Shown here piece by piece: positions 1 through 5,831 of a stretch of 5,966 bases of DNA (positions are counted from its first letter, which is position 1; every line of letters begins with the position of its first letter). The notes under the pieces were generated by a model. The model saw nothing but the letters and a program-made list of their open reading frames with translations. It made no database searches and was not told the origin of the DNA. Made by a program: the position numbers and the translations under genes. Origin of the DNA: an uncultured cyanobacterium (lineage in GTDB: Bacteria > Cyanobacteriota > Cyanobacteriia > Phormidesmidales > Phormidesmidaceae); NCBI GenBank assembly GCA_938029995.1, contig CALHGI010000242.1:1-5966 (forward strand), in the 5' to 3' direction.

Positions 1-286
1 GTTGGGGCTGGTGGTGCTTGACATGTTGTTGTCAATTGAATTGTTGCGGAACAACAGACAGAAAAGTTGTTGGCGTTAGGCTAATGGCCCGTGCTGAAAG
101 GTAAGGGCCGGTCTCGGGAACAAAGTATGGATGGCGCACCCACTGCACTCCTGGGGAATTCTGGGACGGGCAGCTATCAAAATCTAAGCAGTGACCGGCC
201 CAATTTTTAGCTGGCTGAGAAACTTTCCGAGCTTTGTTATGGCATTTCAGTGTCTTTTTTATCCACTACGCAGCGTAATTTGTTGC

Positions 287-535
287 ATGGCTAAGGCCCA
301 TCTAACGGTCATGGTTGATGACATAGCCCTGGTGTGGGACGAGGCGCTGTTTACTGAACTAACCACTACGTTGCTGCAGCCAGCTGTTCAACCCCTATTG
401 GCGGTGTCCTACCCATCCCGTGAAGAAGCCGCTTTGGTGGAGCGACAGTTAGCCAAAACATTAGGAAATGCCTATCGACGGATACTCCGGCAGCGACAGG
501 ATGCCCGGGTGCAACAACTCAATGCTCTGTTGTAG
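287..535 (+). CDS. Small hypothetical protein (82 aa), start uncertain
   Basis: I do not recognise this protein. From the ATG at 287 it is 82 residues. The first part is mixed (MAKAHLTVMVDDIALVW) and is followed by a helical stretch. The C-terminal third is rich in Arg and Gln (RRILRQRQDARVQQ), likely a basic amphipathic helix. No membrane segment, signal peptide or Cys/His cluster is visible in this form. The frame stays open upstream to a stop at 185-187, so starts at GTG 191 or ATG 239 are possible. They would add a hydrophobic, Phe/Cys-rich leader (MAFQCLFYPLRSVICC). No start has a good Shine-Dalgarno. I prefer 287 because it avoids that leader and because its ATG overlaps a stop in the preceding frame (ATGGCTAA). 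No terminator-like hairpin with a T-run follows. Being real is more likely than not; function is unknown. Confidence 0.5.
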   Translation: MAKAHLTVMVDDIALVWDEALFTELTTTLLQPAVQPLLAVSYPSREEAALVERQLAKTLGNAYRRILRQRQDARVQQLNALL

Positions 536-1038
536 AAGTCGGTTGGTGGGGCGGGCGATGGACGCATGCCAAGGGGACTGATCGGCTTACCCGGATTGCC
601 CGGGACATGATCTGTAGAATCCACTATCCACCATTGCTAACTCACCGATATTCGTGCTTCCAGTCAGCAACGGAAAAGAGTTGATCATCCTGATTTTTGC
701 GTTAACTAATGTAAATGAAATTCAGGTTTATACATTGGGCGGCATGCCGTAATTAAACCATAGGGGATTGCCGAACCCCCTATGGTTTCTAGTTAAATCC
801 ATATATTTGTACGGATTTCCCCCTCCCTAACTCAGCCCTAGGCGAATTACTATTCTTAGTGAAGGGTTTACATAAGTTAACTAGTCGAGCGGATATGAAA
901 ATCTACTGTAAATTTCGCCATTGCTAATTTAGGTGATGCGCTGACGGGCCCATAAAGCGATATCCCGTCTTGCCAGCAATCATTCTCCTGTGACCCATCC
1001 CCCTCATTTCCCAGGTAACCCATCCAGCATTTTTCACT
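536..1038. other. Gene-free leader region upstream of clpC
   Basis: About 500 bases between the small upstream ORF and clpC without a convincing gene. A minus-strand frame reaching in from inside clpC (about 877-1104) looks like a shadow. The notable content is a perfect 12-bp inverted repeat at 755-788, a 6-bp stem GACGGG/CCCGTC at 943-948 and 964-969 about 70 bases before the clpC start, and a small CCCGG/CCGGG stem at 590-604. No -35/-10 pair close to consensus was found. The best weak candidate is TTTACA at 867-872, with GATATG at 892-897 after a 19-base spacer. No CIRCE-type operator (TTAGCACTC-N9-GAGTGCTAA) is present. The length suggests that clpC has its own promoter and possibly a structured 5' leader. 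Confidence 0.6.
755..788. repeat. Perfect 12-bp inverted repeat (hairpin) upstream of clpC
   Basis: The arm AAACCATAGGGG (755-766) is the exact reverse complement of CCCCTATGGTTT (777-788), with a 10-base loop between them. On the plus strand the stem is followed by CTAGTTAAAT, not a T-run, so it is not a standard intrinsic terminator. On the minus strand it is followed by AATTACGG, also without a run. It could be a transcript-end hairpin of the upstream unit, a structured leader element of clpC, or a dispersed palindromic repeat. The sequence alone does not decide between these. Confidence 0.8.
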
Positions 1039-3486
1039 ATGTTTGACCTCTTCAATGACCAGGCAATTTCGGCCATTATGATTGCCCAACAGCAGGCCAG
1101 CCAACTAAGTCAACCCCGTGTTGGTAGCGAGCTAATTCTGGTGGGGATAATTGCCCAAGGTGACCGGCTGATCTCTCCCATCGTCAAGGACGCGGGGATA
1201 ACCCTACAGATGGTGCAATCAGCTGTGGAGATTACTTTGACGGATGCTCCATCCACCTCGGTTGAAATTCCGTTTACCCCCGACGCTAAGCAGCTTTTTG
1301 GGCAGTCTGTTCAGGAAGCGCAGCAGTTAGGTCAAGCCCATGTGGGGCCAGAACATTTGTTGCTAGCGATCACGGCCAGCCCTGACAGTTCTGCGGCAAA
1401 GATCCTCCATATGTTGGGGGTTGACCTCCTTAAGCTGCGCATTACTCTGATGCGCGTAGTGGGCGAAACGCAACCCGTAACGACCGTGGGAAGCCAGCAG
1501 GAGTCTGATCGATTTCAAGCATTAGAAGAATTTGCCACCGACCTTACCCAATTGGCTAATGAAGGGAAAATTGACCCGGTGATTGGCCGCGAGCAGGAAA
1601 TTGAGCGGGTGGTGCAAATTCTCGGTCGGCGGCGAAAAAATAATCCCGTACTGCTCGGTGAGCCTGGTGTTGGTAAAACTGCCATTGGCGAAGGATTAGC
1701 CCAGCGAATTGTGAATCAAGCCGTACCGGAATATCTTTTTGATCAACGGGTGTTGAGTTTAGATGTGAATGGTTTGGTGGCGGGGACCCGCTTTCGTGGT
1801 GAGTTTGAAGAGCGCCTGAAGAAAATTCTGGCGGAAGTCCACCAGGCTGGCAACGTTATTTTGTTCATTGATGAGGTCCATACCCTGGTCGGTGCTGGGG
1901 GCATGGAAGGGGGGATGGATGCGGCAAATATGCTCAAGCCTTCCCTGGCAAGGGGGGAACTACAGTGTATTGGTGCGACTACCCTGGATGAATACCGCAA
2001 GCATATTGAAAAAGATGCCGCGCTAGAGCGTCGCTTTCAGCCGGTAATGGTGAACGAACCTAGTGTGGAGGAGACTATCGAGATTTTGCACGGTGTGCGT
2101 GCGAGCTATGAACAACACCACAATCTAACCATTTCTGATCAGGCCCTAGTGGCCGCCGCCAAGCTAGCGGATCGCTATATTGCGGATCGGTATTTACCAG
2201 ATAAGGCGATTGATCTGATTGATGAGGCTGGTTCCTGCGTTCACCTGCGCCATACCCAAAGTTCTCCAGCAAGAGACCTGAAGCAGGCTCTTCGACAAAT
2301 TACTTGGGATAAGGGGGCTGCTGTAAAAGCTCAGGACTTTGATCGTGCCAATCAGCTGCGCGATCAGGAAATTGCCATGGAATCAAAGCTCAATGAATTT
2401 AATAGTCAAAGGTCCTCAACCCACCAACCTGTGGTTGCGGTGGAAGATATTGCCCAGGTAGTCGCCCTATGGACGGGCATTCCTGCGACTCAGATGAACC
2501 AATCTGAGTCGGCCATGCTCATGAAGCTGGAAGATACCCTACACCAGCGCATTGTCGGTCAAGATAATGCCGTGAATGCGGTGGCTAAAGCCATCCGACG
2601 CGCACGGGCAGGGATGAGGGGGCCTGAGCGCCCCATTGCTAGCTTTATTTTCTGTGGTCCCACGGGGGTGGGTAAAACGGAGTTAACCAAAGCCCTAGCC
2701 GCTACTGTATTTGGCGCTGACGATGCCATCGTTCGTCTGGACATGTCGGAATATATGGAACCCCAGTCGGTGGCTAAAATGATTGGGGCGCCTCCGGGGT
2801 ATGGGGGCTATGACGATGGTGGACAACTGACAGAATCCGTCAGACGCAACCCCTATTCTGTTGTTCTATTCGATGAAATTGAGAAGGCCCACCCAGATGT
2901 CTTTAATCTGTTATTACAGCTATTAGACGATGGGCGATTAACCGATTCCCAGGGGCGGGTAGTGAGCTTTAAAGACACCCTGGTTATCATGACTTCCAAT
3001 ATTGGTGCCCGGGCCATTGAAAAACAAGGCAGCGCCCTGGGTTTTGAAATGGTGGAGGGAGATACCACCATCGCCAAATATAATCGAATTCGTGACCAGG
3101 TCAATGGGGCCTTAAAGCAATCTTTTCGGCCTGAGTTTCTCAATCGGTTAGATGAAATTGTTGTCTTTCATCCCCTTGCCCGCAGTGAAGTCAAACAGGT
3201 TGCTGAAATTTTGCTGCAGGATGTCATCGGTCGGTTGGCTGAGCAAGACATCAAGCTAGATATAACAGAATCTTTCAAAGAGAAACTGTTGGTAGATGGT
3301 TACGATCCTAGCTATGGTGCGCGTCCGCTGAGAAGGGCGATCACCCGTCTGGTGGAAGATAGTTTGGCCGAAGCCCTATTGGCTGGTCAAATCCGAGCTG
3401 GAGAAACGGCTGTTATAGATGTCAATGGGGATGGTCACGTCACAGTGCAACCGCAGCAGACGCTAGCGCTAGTGGGGGTGGAGTGA
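1039..3486 (+). CDS. clpC: ClpC-type AAA+ unfoldase (Hsp100), probable divergent paralogue
   Basis: ATP-dependent unfoldase subunit that in this family feeds substrates to the Clp protease core in the cytosol. At 815 residues it has normal ClpC length. Order: two Clp N-terminal repeats (about 1-142); first AAA cassette with Walker A GEPGVGKT (207-214), Walker B LFIDE (275-279) and ALERRF (328-333); a UVR-type middle helix [12 protein letters not shown] (433-444), which marks ClpC rather than ClpA or ClpB; second cassette with Walker A GPTGVGKT (540-547), Walker B VLFDE (609-613), sensor-1 TSN (652-654) and GARPLRR (760-766). LGF at 667-669 fits the loop that docks on ClpP. Oddities: the N-terminus reads [10 protein letters not shown] where cyanobacterial ClpC normally has MFERFTEKAI; the first pore loop has AGTRFRG instead of AGTKYRG; the second has GYGG (587-590) instead of GYVG. 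I infer a secondary copy, not the housekeeping one. The ATG aligns with the family start; its Shine-Dalgarno is poor. Confidence 0.95.
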   Translation: MFDLFNDQAISAIMIAQQQASQLSQPRVGSELILVGIIAQGDRLISPIVKDAGITLQMVQSAVEITLTDAPSTSVEIPFTPDAKQLFGQSVQEAQQLGQAHVGPEHLLLAITASPDSSAAKILHMLGVDLLKLRITLMRVVGETQPVTTVGSQQESDRFQALEEFATDLTQLANEGKIDPVIGREQEIERVVQILGRRRKNNPVLLGEPGVGKTAIGEGLAQRIVNQAVPEYLFDQRVLSLDVNGLVAGTRFRGEFEERLKKILAEVHQAGNVILFIDEVHTLVGAGGMEGGMDAANMLKPSLARGELQCIGATTLDEYRKHIEKDAALERRFQPVMVNEPSVEETIEILHGVRASYEQHHNLTISDQALVAAAKLADRYIADRYLPDKAIDLIDEAGSCVHLRHTQSSPARDLKQALRQITWDKGAAVKAQDFDRANQLRDQEIAMESKLNEFNSQRSSTHQPVVAVEDIAQVVALWTGIPATQMNQSESAMLMKLEDTLHQRIVGQDNAVNAVAKAIRRARAGMRGPERPIASFIFCGPTGVGKTELTKALAATVFGADDAIVRLDMSEYMEPQSVAKMIGAPPGYGGYDDGGQLTESVRRNPYSVVLFDEIEKAHPDVFNLLLQLLDDGRLTDSQGRVVSFKDTLVIMTSNIGARAIEKQGSALGFEMVEGDTTIAKYNRIRDQVNGALKQSFRPEFLNRLDEIVVFHPLARSEVKQVAEILLQDVIGRLAEQDIKLDITESFKEKLLVDGYDPSYGARPLRRAITRLVEDSLAEALLAGQIRAGETAVIDVNGDGHVTVQPQQTLALVGVE

Positions 3487-3605
3487 CCGTAATCCCTTCC
3501 CGTTGGCACTCTGCACTAGCAGGGCAATGTTTTGGGGCGCTTGCCAGAGGTGTTGGCGTCCTATGGCATGGTTAACGGTGGGCAACGGTCAAAAAATCTA
3601 GCTTA

Positions 3606-3812
3606 CTATCCCTGGATCATGTCAAGAATTAGCCCTCGTTTTGTCTGTAGGTAAGATTGCATCGCATGCTGTTCATCCCTGCTTAGACAAACTCTGGACT
3701 CTATCTGGTCGAGAATGTGAGTAACAAAAAAAGCTTCAGGAATTTTGGCAATACTCTCTGGCGAATGTTCTAATACCACAGACCAAAGTAATCGTAGCTT
3801 TGAAGCATCCAT
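3606..3812 (-). CDS. Small hypothetical protein (68 aa), cyanobacterial type
   Basis: A 68-residue soluble protein starting MDASKLRLLWSVV. No membrane segment or signal peptide is seen, and there is a single Cys. The composition suggests three or four short helices: LRLLWSVVLEHS, then IPEAFFVTHILDQIESR, then SRDEQHAMQSYLQTKRGLILDMI. The pattern (a short N-terminal LRLLW helix, a helix ending before a DEQ turn, and a final helix with LILDM) reminds me of short uncharacterised proteins common in cyanobacteria, but I cannot name a family. It is convergent with clpC, with about 120 bases between the stop codons and no strong terminator in the gap. Upstream lies an AT-rich stretch with an exact TATAAT on the minus strand, which supports a separate transcription unit. 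The Shine-Dalgarno is weak (AGAG about 10 bases before the ATG). It looks coding; function is unknown. Confidence 0.7.
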   Translation of the reverse strand: MDASKLRLLWSVVLEHSPESIAKIPEAFFVTHILDQIESRVCLSRDEQHAMQSYLQTKRGLILDMIQG

Positions 3813-3903
3813 ACTGTTTGCTCTGTTATTGGGTAAATTTTATTTCTTTCAAAAGATTAGAAATGTTTGGGCTTTAAGTGTTTTTAATATTTTCTTTAGA
3901 TTT

Positions 3904-3909
3904 ATTATA
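3904..3909 (-). promoter_or_regulatory. Putative -10 box for the 68-aa gene
   Basis: Read on the minus strand, these bases are exactly TATAAT, in an AT-rich stretch that starts 92 bases before the ATG of the 68-residue ORF. A transcript would begin near 3897 and have a leader of about 85 bases. No TTGACA-like -35 sits at the usual spacing (the bases there read AAGGTG). This would have to be a -10-dominated or activator-dependent promoter. It may be chance in AT-rich DNA. Confidence 0.4.
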
Positions 3910-3963
3910 CCCCAGTTTCGAGGTTGCACCTTCGCTTGATGTCTTTATCACATATCTGCATTA

Positions 3964-3981
3964 GCCACAAGTGCTTGTGGC
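3964..3981. repeat. Near-perfect palindrome GCCACAAG-TG-CTTGTGGC
   Basis: Two 8-base arms, GCCACAAG and CTTGTGGC, are exact reverse complements separated by two bases. The element lies about 55 bases upstream of the minus-strand TATAAT. It could be an operator-like dyad for that promoter, since two-fold symmetry suits a dimeric regulator, or simply a hairpin. No known operator consensus is recognised. Confidence 0.6.
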
Positions 3982-4031
3982 GAGGACTTTAGCGATGATC
4001 GATTCAATGGTAAAGAGTTGTGATTTGAGAT

Positions 4032-4055
4032 TGCACGTGTTCTGCTCTACGTGCA
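4032..4055. repeat. Inverted repeat TGCACGT/ACGTGCA
   Basis: Exact 7-bp arms at 4032-4038 and 4049-4055 with a 10-base loop, 50 bases from the preceding palindrome. No T-run follows, so it is not a standard terminator. The palindrome GTCATGAC follows at 4060-4067. Function is unknown. Confidence 0.5.
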
Positions 4056-4237
4056 TAAAGTCATGACAACTGTTTTAATCTATGGGATTCGTGGTGGCTC
4101 GGGTGGGCCGTGGAGCGAGGCGGGTGAGGCCCTGGTTTGGGTGATGGTACCCAAGCCCTGTAAGCTTTTTTGGGCTATTGCAAGGGAGAATTCCCTGACG
4201 GCCCCACCCAACAGCAGCACACCTGTTGAAATGTGCT

Positions 4238-4288
4238 GGGTGGTGGCGGCCCATGCTGTGGCTTGGTTAGGCCATGGGTGGTGGCGGC
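4238..4288. repeat. 13-bp direct repeat, 38-bp period
   Basis: GGGTGGTGGCGGC occurs exactly at 4238-4250 and 4276-4288. The bases after each copy are only loosely alike (CATGCTGTGG against AAGCTATGG), which suggests an old two-copy tandem duplication of about 38 bases in non-coding DNA. Confidence 0.6.
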
Positions 4289-4467
4289 AAGCTATGGATC
4301 GCAGCGGCTATGTGCGCCTATAGTCTGCGGTAAGCCTGCTGCTATATCGATCTGGGTGTAATGGTGGTTGCGGAACCGTTCGGGCTGCAGCCTGCGGTGC
4401 TGGGTGAGATTACTTCGGTCTGTTCGAATGTATGGAGTTTGATGTTGCTCAAGTTAGGGGGCGGCGG

Positions 4468-5655
4468 TTAACTGGCGCCCAAGGCCTTAGCTGAATTGTT
4501 TTGATTGGGCAAAGCCGCTATTTCGGTTCGATGGGGGGTTAACTGCTCATCCATTTGGGCTAATACATTGTGCTCAATCACTTGCATCTGCCGAAGATGG
4601 GCTACATCAATCAGCGCCTGGAGCGAGGAATAGTACTGCTCATCTTGCCATAGGGGATCGGGAAATTCAGCGCTGACGTGGGCAATGTAGTTGACGAGAA
4701 CGTTTTGGGCGATTTGGCGTAGCTGGGCCAACTCCTCGGCGTATTGGTCGTAGAGCAATTCGAGGTGGGGATTGTTTGCAACGGGCTTGCTATATTCGAT
4801 TGCGATCGCATCCTTGAGGCCGCTGAGTCTGAGGCGATTCAGCTGGTAGTTTGCATCTTGATTGAGGAGGTTGGCAATTTGTTCAGCCTCCTCCGGGTGG
4901 ATGGCTAAATGCGTGGTCAAACTGGCAAACTGCTCATTCGATTGTTGGGTTCTTGCCTCTAAGTCTGCCTGGAGACTGGCTAAATCAGCTCTGCGGTGGG
5001 CCAAAATGGCCTCTTGGGTTCGCTGCTCTGCGCTTTGGGGCGGCTGAAGCTGTTCCCTGGCAGAGGGCGGTGCCTGTATCTGCCGGTCTAGCCCTTGGCA
5101 GCTGCCATTCGCGCAGTGGGCGGCCCCTGTTCGTGGGCTAAAGGATACCGCTGTTGGGGAGGTCGCAACGGGCGGTGTGATAACGGCAGCGGCGGTTGCA
5201 GTTTGCTTCGCCTGGGCCATGGTCTTGTCTGACGGCAACCTATCGGATGGATGCAATACATCCTTTGCCGTATCTTGCATCAAAGCGCCAGCAGAGCACA
5301 CTAGCGTTGCTCCCAACGCGAGGGCAGTGTGGTAGTGGGGGAGGGCCGTGGATGACCTTGAGATGGCTAGCTTATCGGTCCAATAAATGGGGGCTTGGGA
5401 CGTGCCGTACTGACTCCGTTGGCTCTTCCCTGGGGCTTGTCGATGGGGATAATAAGCGGTTACGCCATCCATCATTAGCTCCTGCAAGGAGCAAGGCTGT
5501 TGGTTCGCGTCTGTCCAGTAAAGTGGACGGGATCTGCCGTATTGACTCCGTCGGGTCTTCTCTGGGGATTTCCGGCTGGGATAAACGGTCACGCTATCCA
5601 TCATTAGCTCATGCAGGGAGCAAGGTTGCTTCACCGGTTTGCGTAGAGAAGACAT
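4468..5655 (-). CDS. Membrane-anchored protein with duplicated 42-aa motif and coiled-coil C-terminus
   Basis: I do not recognise this 395-residue protein. Order: residues 10-49 and 53-94 are two copies of one motif (PCSL.ELMMD.VT.Y ... RSQYG.S ... YWTD, 28 of 40 positions identical). A hydrophobic segment follows at about 110-126 (ALALGATLVCSAGALM). Next is a Pro/Ala/Ser/Thr-rich linker (about 127-205) with a CX4C pair at Cys181 and Cys186, then a Glu/Gln/Leu/Ala-rich helical region (about 207-290) likely to form a coiled coil, and a helical C-terminal domain (about 296-375). The Arg/Lys-rich N-terminus suggests N-in topology, which would put the repeats in the cytosol and the helical part outside the plasma or thylakoid membrane. 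Eight conserved residues differ only by synonymous codons between the repeats, which supports real translation. The first Met is not preceded by a Shine-Dalgarno. A HIP1 site lies inside the gene. The plus-strand frame across its 5' end is a shadow. Confidence 0.8.
   Translation of the reverse strand: MSSLRKPVKQPCSLHELMMDSVTVYPSRKSPEKTRRSQYGRSRPLYWTDANQQPCSLQELMMDGVTAYYPHRQAPGKSQRSQYGTSQAPIYWTDKLAISRSSTALPHYHTALALGATLVCSAGALMQDTAKDVLHPSDRLPSDKTMAQAKQTATAAAVITPPVATSPTAVSFSPRTGAAHCANGSCQGLDRQIQAPPSAREQLQPPQSAEQRTQEAILAHRRADLASLQADLEARTQQSNEQFASLTTHLAIHPEEAEQIANLLNQDANYQLNRLRLSGLKDAIAIEYSKPVANNPHLELLYDQYAEELAQLRQIAQNVLVNYIAHVSAEFPDPLWQDEQYYSSLQALIDVAHLRQMQVIEHNVLAQMDEQLTPHRTEIAALPNQNNSAKALGAS
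4802..4809. repeat. HIP1 palindrome GCGATCGC
   Basis: Exact copy of the highly iterated palindrome over-represented in many cyanobacterial genomes, here inside the 395-residue gene. It is the only exact copy I found in the window, so it supports a cyanobacterial origin only mildly. Confidence 0.75.
5374..5499 (-). repeat. Repeat unit 2 of the duplicated motif (residues 53-94)
   Basis: Encodes QPCSLQELMMDGVTAYYP and the following residues through YWTD. Relative to unit 1 it carries an extra Tyr (69) and an extra Ala (88). The stretch around CTAATGATGGAT is identical in both units at the DNA level. Confidence 0.85.
5509..5628 (-). repeat. Repeat unit 1 of the duplicated motif (residues 10-49)
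   Basis: Encodes QPCSLHELMMDSVTVYP and the following residues through YWTD. Three residues (Ala-Asn-Gln) separate it from unit 2. Invariant positions across both units include Cys, ELMMD, VT, RSQYG and YWTD. Confidence 0.85.
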
Positions 5656-5670
5656 AGGCAGGGGAAGGGT

Positions 5671-5694
5671 AAAACTGCTGCGTTAAGTAGTTTT
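5671..5694. repeat. Hairpin in the leader of the 395-aa gene
   Basis: AAAACTGCT (5671-5679) faces AGTAGTTTT (5686-5694) with a 6-base loop. Pairing on the plus strand is 9 bp with one G-U; on the minus-strand transcript it has one A-C mismatch. It ends 15 bases before the ATG of the minus-strand gene, so it may affect translation start. The A-run and T-run also make it resemble a weak AT-rich terminator. Confidence 0.35.
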
Positions 5695-5742
5695 ACGGGA
5701 TTTTCAGAGCAATATCCGCGAAAATAATGTCTTTAGTTAAGT

Positions 5743-5764
5743 GCGGTCGATTTCTACGGACCGC
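5743..5764. repeat. Inverted repeat GCGGTC/GACCGC
   Basis: Exact 6-bp arms at 5743-5748 and 5759-5764 with a 10-base loop, roughly 90 bases upstream of the 395-residue gene. It may be a terminator or an operator-like dyad; no T-run of note follows on either strand. Confidence 0.35.
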
Positions 5765-5831
5765 CTTTGATGGCTTTATAGCAGTTTCCTGGTTAGGTGG
5801 CGGGAGGGAGCTCCCAATCCCTAGCGGAAGC

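Larger units (their letters stand above)
3813..4467. other. Gene-poor region with hairpins and short repeats
   Basis: About 650 bases between the starts and ends of the two minus-strand genes. The first part (3813-3910) is AT-rich and probably promoter and leader for the 68-residue gene. The rest changes to G-rich plus-strand sequence. A plus-strand frame at 4051-4323 (90 codons, GTG start inside a hairpin arm, unusually Trp- and Gly-rich) does not look like a real protein. Visible structure: hairpins at 3964-3981 and 4032-4055, the 8-bp palindrome GTCATGAC at 4060-4067, a CAGCACA/TGTGCTG stem around 4211-4234, a 13-bp direct repeat at 4238-4250 and 4276-4288, and the palindrome GGCTGCAGCC at 4383-4392. 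No tRNA or recognised RNA family was seen. Confidence 0.5.

Noticed and set aside
18..56. Short stems at the left edge (TTGACA/TGTCAA at 18-35 and TGTTG/CAACA at 42-56) and a TTGACA that resembles a -35 box.
   Set aside because: Stems are 5-6 bp, and no -10 box follows the TTGACA at 16-18 bases.
2..79. Open frame from the window edge to a TAG, reading a hydrophobic helix then basic residues (LGLVVLDMLLSIELLRNNRQ...), possibly the end of an upstream gene.
   Set aside because: Only 25 codons are visible and a frame this long stays open by chance about a third of the time; no codon or family evidence supports it.
877..1104. Minus-strand 75-codon ORF crossing the clpC start.
   Set aside because: Overlaps the conserved clpC N-terminus and has no recognisable protein features; taken as a shadow.
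1039..3486. Reading the AAA+ protein as ClpB or ClpA.
   Set aside because: No long ClpB middle-domain coiled coil is present; a short UVR-type helix and the LGF ClpP loop instead mark ClpC.
3509..3533. Possible clpC terminator: CTCTGC/GCAGGG stem followed by TTTT.
   Set aside because: The stem is 6 bp with a G-U pair and the T-run is short, five bases beyond the stem and followed by GGGG; too weak to call.
4051..4323. Plus-strand 90-codon ORF starting at GTG.
   Set aside because: Odd composition (many Trp, Gly, Val), start inside a hairpin arm, internal direct repeats, and no Shine-Dalgarno.
5278..5328. Lipoprotein signal with Cys120 as the lipidated residue in the 395-aa protein.
   Set aside because: The bases before Cys120 encode Thr-Leu-Val, not a lipobox, and more than 100 residues precede it; a membrane anchor fits better.
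5196..5657. Plus-strand 153-codon ORF opposite the 395-residue gene.
   Set aside because: Its internal repetition comes from the duplicated motif on the other strand, where synonymous differences between units fit the minus-strand frame.
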